Notes: generated from the letters alone by a model not told the origin. Counted from the first letter of the stretch, positions 19,033 through 27,879 are shown. The stretch is 64,000 bases of DNA from Nitrospirillum iridis (GCF_014205765.1 NZ_JACIIZ010000004.1:1-64000); one strand, 5' to 3'. Program-made: numbers and translations.

Positions 19033-19064
19033 TTTTTATCATATAAATAAGTTCGTCCTGTCAA
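19033..19064 (-). promoter_or_regulatory. Galactanase promoter with the shared 17-base element
   Basis: On the minus strand TTGACA (19064-19059) is followed at 15 bases by TATGAT (19043-19038). TATTTATATGATAAAAA (19049-19033) matches the receptor-promoter element at 16 of 17 positions. Its core TTTATATGATAAA is an exact dyad around ATG. The surrounding DNA is far more AT-rich than average. Confidence 0.62.
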
Positions 19065-19131
19065 TCGCCGTGGCACCCCAACGGAAACGGGGCGGACATC
19101 GCTGCCCGCCCCGTCCCAACGCGCCGTGTCG

Positions 19132-20850
19132 TCACTCCCCCGGCGTCGGCGGGGTATTGGTGGCCAACCGCAGGATTTCCGAGGGGATGTCGCGTTCCGG
19201 CAGCACCACCTGCACCAGCCAGACGCTCTCCCGGTCCGCCTTCACCTCGGCCAGCACCGTATCCAGATGCTCCAGCGTCGAGACACGGGCGGCCTTTGCG
19301 CCCAGGGCGCGGGCGAACGCCGCATAGTCCCACTTGGGGATCTTGTTATAGGCGTTGAAGGGTTCGTCATCGGTATAGGTGGCGGAGTTGGTCAGCGCCT
19401 GCTCGATGCCATAGATGGCGTTCTCCATGACGAAGACGACCGGGTTGCGGCCGTAATGCGCCATGCTGGACACCGTCTGCGCCACCATCTGGAAGCCGCC
19501 GTCGCCGGCGAAGACCACCGGCCGGGCGTTGGGATCGGCCACCGACAGGCCGAAGCCAGCGGCCGAGGCATAGCCGATGGCCCCCCAGGCCGCCTGGCTG
19601 ACGAAGCCGTTGGCCCGGTTCACCGGGATGTTGCAGCTGACATACATGCTGCTGCTTTCGTCCGGCACCAGGGTCATGTCAGCGTCCACCCAGGTCTCCA
19701 TGCGCTGGAAGAAACGGGCGTAGGTGACAAGCTCCGGCGGGAAGGGCTTGTAGTCCGGGTCGATGGTGGCGGGGCCCTTGGTGGCCCAGGGCTCCCGTGC
19801 CGGCTGGTCCTTCAGCGCGTCGGCCAGGGCCGTCAGGAAGGCCGCCAGCGGCACCGCGCTGTAGGTGGCGGCACCGATGCGCACCGTGTCGTCATAGGCG
19901 ACGATCATGGTGTCGAAGTCCGCCTCGACGATGCCCTCATAGTCGTCGGTGAGCAGGTCGCCCGTCACCAGCAGCAGGTCGGCCGAGCCCACCGTCTGGT
20001 ATGTCGTATAGTCCGACGACGGGCCGGTATAGGTACCGACGAAGCCCTCCGCCGTTTCCGGCAGCACGCTCTTGGCCAGCAGGCTGGTGACGTAGGGCAG
20101 GCCCGTCTGGTCGCGCAGGGCCTTGAAGGCGTCCTGCAGGCCGAAGCGCTGCAGTTCGATGCCGGCCCAGAACAGGGGCTGCTTTGCGGCCTTGATGGCG
20201 GATGCCGCCGCCGCTGCGGCCTGGGTCACCGCTGCCTGGTCGGTGGCCAGCTTCGGGACGGCCAGGGCGCCTTGCGGCCGGGCGCATTCCGCGTCCCACA
20301 GGTTGCGCCAGAACTCCAGATAGATCGGCCGCTTGTGGGCCAGCGCCAGGCCCAGGGCGCGGTCGATCTCCGCCGGGGCGTGGGCGGCGTCGCGGATGAT
20401 CTCCGCCGCCACGGTGATGTGCTGGTAGGCGTCGCGGTCGGCGCGATAGTTGCCGGTGGCGTGATGCAGCAGGATCTTGTAGGTGCGGGCGAAGGGCCGG
20501 TCGGTGGATGACGTGCCCGGGCTACCGGAAATGGCCACCACCGGCAACCGCTCCACATAGGAGCCCGCCACCGGGTTGACCAGGGAAAAGGCGCCGACAC
20601 CATAGGTGACGGCGGCGCAGCCCACGCCGCGCAGGCGGGTGTAGGCGTCGGCGGCGTACCCGGCCTCCAGTTCCGACCGGCAGCCGATGCGGGTCAGGGG
20701 CGTGTCGGGATTGCGGGCCTTGTCGTCGATATAGTCGAACCAGCGGGCGACATAGTCGCCGGGCACGGTGAAGACGTCGCGCAGGCCCACCTCATACAGG
20801 CGCTGGATCAGATAGTCGCTGACGGTGAAATGATCGGGCAACGGGCTCAT
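19132..20850 (-). CDS. TPP-dependent 2-oxo-acid decarboxylase (indolepyruvate/phenylpyruvate/pyruvate decarboxylase family)
   Basis: A 572-residue thiamine-diphosphate decarboxylase. The activating glutamate is Glu60 in CRSELEAGYAADAY, the active-site His-His pair is 129-130 (LLHHATG), the TPP/Mg motif runs from GDGG (449-452) to Asn477, and the late catalytic glutamate is Glu483 (NAIYGIE). These residues assign it to the PDC/IPDC branch, not to acetolactate synthase. The substrate is a small or aromatic 2-oxo acid and the product an aldehyde. It is the second gene after a flavin amine oxidase (82-base gap), which would supply the oxo acid. ATG 20850 (MSPLPDHFTV) is chosen as the upstream extension is not conserved. 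Confidence 0.88.
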   Translation of the reverse strand: MSPLPDHFTVSDYLIQRLYEVGLRDVFTVPGDYVARWFDYIDDKARNPDTPLTRIGCRSELEAGYAADAYTRLRGVGCAAVTYGVGAFSLVNPVAGSYVERLPVVAISGSPGTSSTDRPFARTYKILLHHATGNYRADRDAYQHITVAAEIIRDAAHAPAEIDRALGLALAHKRPIYLEFWRNLWDAECARPQGALAVPKLATDQAAVTQAAAAAASAIKAAKQPLFWAGIELQRFGLQDAFKALRDQTGLPYVTSLLAKSVLPETAEGFVGTYTGPSSDYTTYQTVGSADLLLVTGDLLTDDYEGIVEADFDTMIVAYDDTVRIGAATYSAVPLAAFLTALADALKDQPAREPWATKGPATIDPDYKPFPPELVTYARFFQRMETWVDADMTLVPDESSSMYVSCNIPVNRANGFVSQAAWGAIGYASAAGFGLSVADPNARPVVFAGDGGFQMVAQTVSSMAHYGRNPVVFVMENAIYGIEQALTNSATYTDDEPFNAYNKIPKWDYAAFARALGAKAARVSTLEHLDTVLAEVKADRESVWLVQVVLPERDIPSEILRLATNTPPTPGE

Positions 20851-20932
20851 GGCTTGATGCTCCCGGATGGAGAGGGCGGGCAGGGGAAAGGGGCCGCGGG
20901 CGTGGCGCCGGCGGCCCCGGTGCGCCATGGGG

Positions 20933-22654
20933 TCAGGGGCCGAGGACCTTTTCCGGCGGCAGGCCGGTCAGATATGTTGGCCATGGCAGCTTGAACTTGT
21001 CGCGCAGGACGTGTTCGGCCGTTTGCAGGCAGCCTTCCACCCAGCCCTGGTTGTTGGAATAGGCCTCGCCACAGATGTAGACCTTCTCCGCCGCCAGCGG
21101 CTGACGGATCTTGGGCATCAGCAGGTTGTAGCGGAAGCCGGCCTTCCATTCGTGCCAGCCGCCGCCGTAGGGGTCGCCCGACCAATCCTGATAGATGGCG
21201 GAATAGGGCTTATCCACGTCCACCAGGCCGTGCACCTCCAGGATCTGCTGGTGGGCGCTGGCCACCATGGCGTCGGTGGCGACACAGTCGGCCAGGGGCA
21301 CGACGCGCTGGTCGTCGCCGGTGGCGCCGGCCTCCTCCTTGGCCAGGGGCTGCACGTCCTTGGGACGGCGACCGACGAAGGGCGGGCCATGCTCCAGGCC
21401 CTTCCAGAAGGGCACGGTGGTGATGTCGTTGTATGACGCCATCATCAGCGACCGGGTGTTGCCCTTCTCCCCGCCCGGTTGGTCCTCCTCCGTCCCGAAA
21501 TAATAGACCTGGCGGACGGGCAGGTCGGTGATGGAACGGCCGGCGACCAGGTTCATCGCCCGCCACCAGGGATAGTCATAGGCCAGCAGCAGCTTGAAGG
21601 CGTCCTGGATCAGGACGCTGGACAGCATCTCCTTGACCTCTTTCTGTTCCCAGCCTTCCCAGTCGATCAATTCCAGCGAGCGGCGGGGCAGGCCCAGGAT
21701 GATGTCGCGGGCGTGGACGATTTCGGGCGGCGCCCCGTCCTTGTCCTTGGTCTCCTCATGCACGCCGCCGAAGGTGGTGTCGACCAGGCGGGTCTCGGTG
21801 ACGATGAAGGTCAGCTTGTAGAGGCCGTCGGCGCCCTTCTCGATCTTGGCCAGGCGCCGGTTCATGTGGATCTGGGCGCCCTGCTCGGCCGCCTGCCGCG
21901 CCAGGGTCAGGGGTAGGCGCTGATAGCCGCCGGTGATGGCGCGGAAGCCGTCGGTGTTGGCGTATTCCGTGGCCGGCAATTGGGCCACGGCGTTGGCGTT
22001 GGCGACGTTGGCGTCATAGCCGCCGGCGTCCTTCATGAACTGGTAGGCCTCGGAACTCAGCGTCTGCGACATCAGGTTCCAGAAGCCATAGGTGTACAGC
22101 GGGTGGCCGTAGACCTTGGTGTCCATCCACTGTTCCAGCGAGAGGTTCTGGTTGTTGGGCACCAGCAGGTTCATGGCGAAGACCTGCAGGTCGTTCACCG
22201 TCTTGCCCCGCTCGTTCCAGCTGAGGTTGTAGGGCACCTGGGCGGGGTCGGACTGCTGCTTCACCAGCAGGTGCTTGCCCCGCAGGTACAGGATGTTCTC
22301 TTTCTCGCCGATGGGCTTGCCATCCGCCCCCGGTTCGGGATTGCCCATGAGGAAGACGTGGCTGGGCAGATCCAGGGCCTCGATCAGGTTGCTGACCATG
22401 GGCTGGTTGGAGGTGGGGTCGTCCTTCTCCGGGATGATGTAGCGCATGCCGCCCAGCTCCGCCGCCACATTGGGCATGCCGGGAAACGTCTTGGTGTAAA
22501 GCCGGCCGCCGATGCGATCGCTGTATTCGAACAGGGCCACGCGCTTGTCGGCCCCGCCGTCCGCGGTCAGGCCCTGCGGCCCGGTCAGGCGCCATGCGCA
22601 GTAGGTGCCGGCGACGCCGCCGCCGATCACCGCCACGTCCAGGATTTTGCTCAT
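20933..22654 (-). CDS. Flavin-containing amine/L-amino-acid oxidase
   Basis: A 573-residue FAD oxidoreductase of the amine oxidase family. The dinucleotide fold is VAVIGGGVAGTYCAW (residues 7-21) with FEYSDRIGGRLYT, and GGMRYI follows. The C-terminal FAD-binding signature is VYICGEAYSNNQGWVEGCLQTAE. There is no signal peptide, so it should be cytosolic, producing hydrogen peroxide and ammonia with a 2-oxo acid. Its place directly upstream of a 2-oxo-acid decarboxylase suggests an L-amino-acid substrate, perhaps aromatic. Which amino acid cannot be told from the sequence. Preceded by an AT-rich regulatory region with a GTTAAT-N9-ATTAAC dyad. Confidence 0.85.
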   Translation of the reverse strand: MSKILDVAVIGGGVAGTYCAWRLTGPQGLTADGGADKRVALFEYSDRIGGRLYTKTFPGMPNVAAELGGMRYIIPEKDDPTSNQPMVSNLIEALDLPSHVFLMGNPEPGADGKPIGEKENILYLRGKHLLVKQQSDPAQVPYNLSWNERGKTVNDLQVFAMNLLVPNNQNLSLEQWMDTKVYGHPLYTYGFWNLMSQTLSSEAYQFMKDAGGYDANVANANAVAQLPATEYANTDGFRAITGGYQRLPLTLARQAAEQGAQIHMNRRLAKIEKGADGLYKLTFIVTETRLVDTTFGGVHEETKDKDGAPPEIVHARDIILGLPRRSLELIDWEGWEQKEVKEMLSSVLIQDAFKLLLAYDYPWWRAMNLVAGRSITDLPVRQVYYFGTEEDQPGGEKGNTRSLMMASYNDITTVPFWKGLEHGPPFVGRRPKDVQPLAKEEAGATGDDQRVVPLADCVATDAMVASAHQQILEVHGLVDVDKPYSAIYQDWSGDPYGGGWHEWKAGFRYNLLMPKIRQPLAAEKVYICGEAYSNNQGWVEGCLQTAEHVLRDKFKLPWPTYLTGLPPEKVLGP

Positions 22655-22735
22655 CGGATCATTCTCCCCAAGGGCGCCGGCTGTCGTTGCGCGCCGGCGA
22701 ACCGTTGGGGAAGATACTCGTTATACGCGTGCAAT

Positions 22736-22756
22736 GTTAATAAACGCTTCATTAAC
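22736..22756. promoter_or_regulatory. AT-rich dyad upstream of the amine oxidase gene
   Basis: GTTAAT (22736-22741) and ATTAAC (22751-22756) form an inverted repeat with 9-base spacing in the 110-base gap between the exporter stop and the amine oxidase start. The gap is strongly AT-rich for this genome and likely contains the oxidase-decarboxylase promoter. No regulator is adjacent. Confidence 0.4.
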
Positions 22757-22764
22757 GCGCAAAT

Positions 22765-24228
22765 TTAATCTTTGTGATCATTCCTGATGGTTTTGGATCC
22801 CGGGATCCGCTGGTGGCCGCTGACCGCCTGTCCGGCGTCGGGGGCCAGTTTCCAGGCGTCGGCCAGGCTGACCAGGACCAGGGCGCCCATCACCAGGAAG
22901 GCGTTGCGAAAGTCGATGAGGTCGGGGCTGCCCTGGGCGTGACCCCGGATGAAGGCGCCCAGGTTCAGCGCCAGCGCCCCGGCCACCACGCCCAGGCCCG
23001 ATGTCAGCTGCCCCAGCATGGCGGCCAGGGTGTTGGCGGCCGACACCTCGTTCTGGGGCACGTCGGCGAACTGGATGGTGCCCAGGCTGGTGAACTGCAT
23101 GGACCGGAAGGCGCCGCCCAGGAACAGCAGGGCGGCGATCACCGCCTTGGGCGTGTCGACCGTGAACAGGGCGCAGGCCGCCAGCGACAGCGCGACCGCC
23201 GTGCCGTTGACCACCAGCACCCGGCGGAAGCCGAAGCGGCGCAGCACCTGGTTCGTCACCAGTTTCATCAGCAGGTTGCCGGCGAAGATCCACAGCACCA
23301 GGGACCCCGCGGTGACGGCGCTCATCCCCAGCACCGTCTGGAACAGCAAGGGCGTCAGGAAGGGAACGGTGCCGATGGCCACCCGCTGCACCGATCCGCC
23401 CCAGACGGTGACGGCATAGGTGGGCAGGCGCAGCGCATCCAGGCGGAACAGTGGCTGGGGATGGCGGCGGCAGTGGCGCACGGTCAGGGCCGCCAGCGCC
23501 AGGCCCAGGGCGATGCCACCCAAGGCCTGCCCCGCTGTCGCCGCCCCCTGGCCCAGCGTGTCCAGACCGTAGACCAGCGCCACCAGCGCGCCGCCTGACA
23601 GCAGGAAGCCGGTGACGTCCAAGGGGCGCGCCCCGGCCGGCCGGTCATTGGGAACCCAGGCGATGGTCAGGGCCAGGGCGATCAGCCCCAAGGGCAGGTT
23701 CAGGAAGAAGATCCAGGGCCAGGAGGCGTAGGTCACCAGCAGGCCGCCCAGGGGCGGGCCCAGCACCGGGGCCACCAGCCCGGGCCAGACCGTGGTGCCC
23801 AGGGCCCGCATCAGGTCCTTCTTCTCGGTGATGCGCAGGATGATCAGGCGTCCCACCGGCACCATGGCGGCGCCGCCCAGGCCTTGCAGCACGCGGGCGG
23901 CGGTGAAACTCCACAGGCCGGGGCTCAGCGCGCAGAGCAGGGAGGATAGGGTGAACAGGGCGATGGCGCCGCCGAAGACGGTGCGCGGCCCCAACCGGTC
24001 GGCCACCCAGCCGCTGATGGGGATGAAGACGGCCAGCGCCAGCAGGTAGGCGGTCATGCCGATGTTCATGTCCACCGGCGCCACGCCGAAGGATCGCGCC
24101 ATCTGCGGCATGGCGGTGGCGATGACCGTGCCGTCCAGCAACTCCATGAAAAAGGCGCCGGCGACCAGATAGGTGACGGCGCGGCTCTGCCAGGCGGTGC
24201 GGGGGCGGGCGGGGAGTGTGTCGGGCAT
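22765..24228 (-). CDS. EmrB/QacA-type major facilitator exporter (DHA2 family)
   Basis: A 487-residue MFS transporter with about 14 predicted membrane spans. ELLDGTVIATAMPQMARSF in the first span is the DHA2 motif; WVADRLGPR and RVLQGLGGAAMVPVGR follow, then GPPLGG. It would export a drug or metabolite with proton antiport across the inner membrane. No EmrA-type membrane fusion protein is adjacent, though the TolC-like gene nearby belongs to another operon. It is transcribed in the same direction as the amine oxidase operon but lies upstream of it, with a promoter region between them. Substrate unknown. Confidence 0.9.
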   Translation of the reverse strand: MPDTLPARPRTAWQSRAVTYLVAGAFFMELLDGTVIATAMPQMARSFGVAPVDMNIGMTAYLLALAVFIPISGWVADRLGPRTVFGGAIALFTLSSLLCALSPGLWSFTAARVLQGLGGAAMVPVGRLIILRITEKKDLMRALGTTVWPGLVAPVLGPPLGGLLVTYASWPWIFFLNLPLGLIALALTIAWVPNDRPAGARPLDVTGFLLSGGALVALVYGLDTLGQGAATAGQALGGIALGLALAALTVRHCRRHPQPLFRLDALRLPTYAVTVWGGSVQRVAIGTVPFLTPLLFQTVLGMSAVTAGSLVLWIFAGNLLMKLVTNQVLRRFGFRRVLVVNGTAVALSLAACALFTVDTPKAVIAALLFLGGAFRSMQFTSLGTIQFADVPQNEVSAANTLAAMLGQLTSGLGVVAGALALNLGAFIRGHAQGSPDLIDFRNAFLVMGALVLVSLADAWKLAPDAGQAVSGHQRIPGSKTIRNDHKD

Positions 24229-24362
24229 GGGCCGGCTGACGGTGCGGGGGAAGGGGGCCGGGGCGACTATGGCCGCTCACCCCGGTCCCCGTCCCGCGCA
24301 AAGGCGGGGCATCAACTATCCGTGCGCCTTTGGACGGTTTCCCCCGCGCCCCCCGTTCCGCC

Positions 24363-25730
24363 TCAGCCCACGCGCCAGGCCAGGGTGCCCTTGGGCGCCT
24401 GGTACCAGCCGGGGTCGCGGTAATCATCGGCCAGCGAGTCGCGCACCTTGATCACCGTCACCATCCCGCCCATGTCCAGGCCGCCATAGGGGCCGGTACC
24501 GGTCATCATCGGCGGCGTGTTGCGGGGGCCGGGCATCATGCCGGCCATCTCGGCCATGGCGCCCATCCCCGTTTCCCCCATCGGCATGTAGCCCGGCAGT
24601 TGCGCCGCCAGGCGTTGGGCCACGTCCTGCTGGCCGACACCCAGGAAGTTGGGGATGTCATGGCCCATGGTGTTCATGGCGTGATGGCTCTTGTGGCAGT
24701 GGAAGGCCCAGTCGCCGGGGTTGTCGGCCACGAACTCCACCGTGCGGGTCGTGCCCACCGGCACCTGGATGGTCGTCTCCGGCCAGCGGGCGCTGTCCGG
24801 CAGCATGCCGCCGTCGGTGCCCGTCACCCACATGTGGTGGCCATGGATGTGCATGGGGTGTTCGTGCATGGAGACGTTGCCGATACGCAGGCGCACCCGC
24901 TGGCCCGTCTTCACCACCAGATGTTCCACGGCGGGGAAGACGCGGCCGTTGATGGTCCAGGTGTCATGCTCCAGCATCACCGCCGGGTCGGGGCGTGAGG
25001 TGCCCGGGTGGATGGCCCAGGCGTGCAGCATCATGGTGTAGTCGCGGTCCACGCGATGCGCGTCCGCGTCCCGGGGGTGGATGATGAACATGCCCATCAT
25101 GCCCACCGCCATTTGCAGCATCTCGTCATAATGCGGGTGGTACATCTGGGTCCCGTGCTGGCGCAGCGTGAACTCGTACGCCCAGGTTTCGCCCGGCGGG
25201 ATAGGGGGGGCTGACAGCCCGCTGACCCCGTCCATGCCCGACGGCAGCAGCACGCCATGCCAATGGATGCTGGTCGCCTCCGGCAGCTTGTTGGTCACCA
25301 GGATGCGCACCCGGTCGCCTTCCACCGCCTCGATGGTGGGGCCGGGGCTGCTGCCGTTGTAGCCCCAGACCTTGACCTTGAAGCCGGGGGCGAACTCCTG
25401 CTCGAACTCATGCGCCGTCAGGTGGAACTCCTTGACCCCGTCTTTCATGACGAAGGGCAGGGTGGTGCCGTTCAGCGTGATGGTGGCCGGCCGGTTGGTG
25501 CCGGGCACCAGCCGGGTGGGGCGCGGCGGGGTGACGCCGGCGGCCACCACCTTCTTGTCCCCGCCCGCCATGGCGGGGGGCATGGCCGGGCGGGTGGGGG
25601 TGGGTGACGCGGCGGCATGCGCGTGCTCCTGCGCCGCCGCCGGCCGGCCGGCCAGCAGGGCGCCGGCCCCGCCCAGCAAGGCGGCCGACTTGAGGATTTG
25701 GCGTCGGGCCCAAGGCGTGGATGCGGTCAT
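24363..25730 (-). CDS. Multicopper oxidase, Tat-exported
   Basis: A 455-residue periplasmic multicopper oxidase, probably oxidising Cu(I) or another metal ion or phenol. The Tat signal has twin arginines at 9-10 (ARRQILKSAALLGG). Copper ligands are HWHG (156-159), HPH (198-200), HPMHIHG (291-297) and the blue-copper motif HCHKSHHAMNTM (344-355), with His350 and Met355 as type-1 ligands. The linker is His/Met rich (EHAHAA near the N-terminus; MPMGETGMGAMAEMAGMMPG near the C-terminus), as in copper-resistance oxidases. It overlaps the upstream TolC-like gene by four bases (ATGA), showing coupling. The ATG at 25730 is fixed by the Tat signal. Confidence 0.92.
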   Translation of the reverse strand: MTASTPWARRQILKSAALLGGAGALLAGRPAAAQEHAHAAASPTPTRPAMPPAMAGGDKKVVAAGVTPPRPTRLVPGTNRPATITLNGTTLPFVMKDGVKEFHLTAHEFEQEFAPGFKVKVWGYNGSSPGPTIEAVEGDRVRILVTNKLPEATSIHWHGVLLPSGMDGVSGLSAPPIPPGETWAYEFTLRQHGTQMYHPHYDEMLQMAVGMMGMFIIHPRDADAHRVDRDYTMMLHAWAIHPGTSRPDPAVMLEHDTWTINGRVFPAVEHLVVKTGQRVRLRIGNVSMHEHPMHIHGHHMWVTGTDGGMLPDSARWPETTIQVPVGTTRTVEFVADNPGDWAFHCHKSHHAMNTMGHDIPNFLGVGQQDVAQRLAAQLPGYMPMGETGMGAMAEMAGMMPGPRNTPPMMTGTGPYGGLDMGGMVTVIKVRDSLADDYRDPGWYQAPKGTLAWRVG

Positions 25731-27121
25731 GATTGGCCTCCCGGCCGGGTGGTTTCCATCATCGGGGCGTGACCGCCGGCCAGGCGGTCCAGGTCGCCGG
25801 CGGCCAGCCAATAGTCGCGCACCGTGGCGATGTAGCGGCGGTAGGCGGCGCTCTCCGCCTGGCGGGCGGCCAGCACCTCGAACGGGCTGGTCAGCATGTA
25901 GTTGTATTCGGCCATGCCCAACCGCACGACGCGTTGCTGCAGGGGGATGACCGTTTCACGGTAGTGCTGGGCCAGGTCGTGGGCGCGGACCAGGCGGTCG
26001 CGCGCTTCCCGCGCCTGGCTGCGCAGGTCGATGGCCAGTCGCTGGGCCCGCCGCGCCTCCTGCCGGTATTCCGCCGCCGCCTTGGCCACGGCCGGCTGGC
26101 CCTGGTCGAACAGCGGCAGGGCCAGTTCCAGCGACGGGCCCAGCAGCCAGGATCGGTCCGTCTCCCGCTCCCCGCTGACGCCGGTGCTGATGTCGGACCA
26201 CAGCCGGCTCGCATCCGTCAGCCCCAGGTCCGAGGCCTTGGCCGCGACGGCCTGGCGGGCCGCCGCCAGCTTCAGGTTGCCGGCGATGACCGCCGTTTCC
26301 ACAGCGCCCAGATCCGGTTCCTGCGGCGGGACGGGGGGCAGGGTGTCCGCCACCGTCCAGGCGGCCTGGTCGCCCCAGACGCCCATGAGGCGGGTCAGCG
26401 TCTCCCGCGTCGCCACCACCTCGCCCTCGGCGTCAGCCTGTTCAAGCCGGGCGTCTTCCAGGGCCGCCTGTTCCATGGCCAGGCGCCGTTCGTTGACGTT
26501 GCCCGCCCGCTCCAGCCTGGCCACCAGGTCATAGGAGGCCTGGGCCAGGGCGGTCATTTCCGCCAGCGCCTTGGCCGTCTGCGCCGCCGCCTGGTGACGC
26601 AGGTAGGCGGCGCGGGTCTCGGCCGCCAGGTCCACCACCTCGGCGCTGACGGCCAGCTTCACCTCCGCGAAGCGGTCGGCCGCCACCCGGCGCCGGGCCG
26701 GCAGCCACAGCAGGTCCAGGAAGTTGGCGACCAGACCGAACTCAAGCTTGGGGGGCTCGGCACCCTGCGTGGGCAGCTTGCCCGCCAGGGACAGCACGGG
26801 ATTGCGCAGCAATCCGGCCTGCACCAGATCGGCCTGGGCGACGCCGAGATCCTCATACATCGCTTGCAGGCCCGGATTGCCCAGCAAGGCCACCTGCACG
26901 GCGCCGTCGGCCGTTAGCGGCTGGGCCAACAGCGCCTGGACCGCTTGGGCCGCGGCGTCGTCGGCCGCACTGTCCCGGTTCCAGGACAGGCGCTGGGGCA
27001 CCCGGTCCGCCAACTGCTGCCGCACATCGGGGAAGCCCGCCTCGGGCGGGACGGTGGCGCAGCCGGCCAGCGTCCCGGCCAGCAGCAGCGGCGCCAGCCG
27101 CCGCAGAAGGGCGGGGGTCAT
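25727..27121 (-). CDS. TolC/CusC-like outer-membrane efflux lipoprotein
   Basis: A 464-residue outer-membrane factor with a lipoprotein signal (LLLAGTLAGC, Cys21) and two OEP repeats with long helices, for example the NPGLQAMYEDLGVAQADLVQAGLLRNP segment typical of metal-efflux channels. The frame overlaps the preceding small lipoprotein and the following multicopper oxidase by ATGA junctions. No RND pump or membrane fusion protein gene is next to it in the window. That is unusual and suggests either a partner elsewhere or a role tied to the periplasmic oxidase. Copper is the likely metal from context. Confidence 0.88.
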   Translation of the reverse strand: MTPALLRRLAPLLLAGTLAGCATVPPEAGFPDVRQQLADRVPQRLSWNRDSAADDAAAQAVQALLAQPLTADGAVQVALLGNPGLQAMYEDLGVAQADLVQAGLLRNPVLSLAGKLPTQGAEPPKLEFGLVANFLDLLWLPARRRVAADRFAEVKLAVSAEVVDLAAETRAAYLRHQAAAQTAKALAEMTALAQASYDLVARLERAGNVNERRLAMEQAALEDARLEQADAEGEVVATRETLTRLMGVWGDQAAWTVADTLPPVPPQEPDLGAVETAVIAGNLKLAAARQAVAAKASDLGLTDASRLWSDISTGVSGERETDRSWLLGPSLELALPLFDQGQPAVAKAAAEYRQEARRAQRLAIDLRSQAREARDRLVRAHDLAQHYRETVIPLQQRVVRLGMAEYNYMLTSPFEVLAARQAESAAYRRYIATVRDYWLAAGDLDRLAGGHAPMMETTRPGGQS

Positions 27122-27363
27122 GGCGTACCCTGCCCGTGGTGGTGGGTATGGTCCATGCCGGGCATGGCGGCGTCATCGCTGGCCGGCGTTTCCACCAGGA
27201 CGACGGGCAGGATGGCTGGGCGCGTCCAGGCGGTGATGGGGGCGGCGGGGTCCACGGGGCTGAGGGCCTGGCTGGCGCCGGCCGGTGGAAAGGCGGGCGG
27301 CGCCAGCGGCACGCACCCGCCGGTGGCCGCCAGAAGGGCGGCCCACGCGAGATGTCTGAACAT
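27118..27363 (-). CDS. Small His/Met-rich lipoprotein of the copper operon
   Basis: An 81-residue protein with a lipoprotein signal (AALLAATGGC, Cys17) and a C-terminal MPGMDHTHHHGQG that could bind copper. The remainder is proline and alanine rich with no recognised domain. Its stop overlaps the start of the TolC-like gene (ATGA), so it is a real member of the operon. It would sit in the outer or inner membrane facing the periplasm. A metal-chaperone role is inferred from the motif and neighbours. Confidence 0.7.
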   Translation of the reverse strand: MFRHLAWAALLAATGGCVPLAPPAFPPAGASQALSPVDPAAPITAWTRPAILPVVLVETPASDDAAMPGMDHTHHHGQGTP

Positions 27364-27437
27364 GGGGGAACACTCGAAGACAGGGAAACCGGTCGCGAAA
27401 TGAGACCTCCCGAGTGGCCAGCGGGCCCGCCGGGATG

Positions 27438-27812
27438 TCAGGCGAGGGGGTCGTGTCTGGGGGGCCCCAAGGCGGGGGCCAGCGCCAAGCCCGCACCCGC
27501 CGTGTCCCCGGCGGGCAACAGCCCCAGGGCGGTGGCCAAACGCCCGGTCGACGGCACGGCGCCGGGCACCAGGGCGCCGGCGCAAGTCATGGCGCAGCCC
27601 GCCATGCCGCCGGCGCAGCAGCAATCCACCGCCGCATGGCAATCGGTGGCGGCGGTCGCCACCAGGGTGGGGGTGGTGGCCGCGTGGGCGGATGCCGCGG
27701 TCGTCACCGTCCCCGGCCCGCACTCATGCGCCCGCGCAGCCGGCGACCACCCCGTGACCAGGGCCACGAGGGTGAGGAAAGCCAGCAGCGAAAGCAGGGG
27801 CAACCGGACCAT
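27438..27812 (-). CDS. Exported cysteine-rich small protein
   Basis: A 124-residue protein with an N-terminal signal peptide (about residues 1-28, SPAARAHEC) and a cysteine cluster DCHAAVDCCCAGGMAGCAMTC around residues 57-77. It resembles the small cysteine-rich proteins that lead copper-resistance operons in proteobacteria (DUF2946/CopL-like), though I cannot assign a family with certainty. It is the first gene of the leftward copper-type operon, 74 bases upstream of the His-rich lipoprotein. The clustered cysteines suggest Cu(I) binding or sensing. Confidence 0.65.
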   Translation of the reverse strand: MVRLPLLSLLAFLTLVALVTGWSPAARAHECGPGTVTTAASAHAATTPTLVATAATDCHAAVDCCCAGGMAGCAMTCAGALVPGAVPSTGRLATALGLLPAGDTAGAGLALAPALGPPRHDPLA

Positions 27813-27879
27813 GCCGCCAACTATAACGCCCCGGGCGGCCGCGGCAAGGGGCGTGGTGCGTCGGATATCCCCCCGAAGG

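Noticed and set aside
24363-25730. Loss of the type-1 copper methionine in the multicopper oxidase
   Set aside because: On closer count HCH-x3-H-x4-M is complete (His350, Met355).
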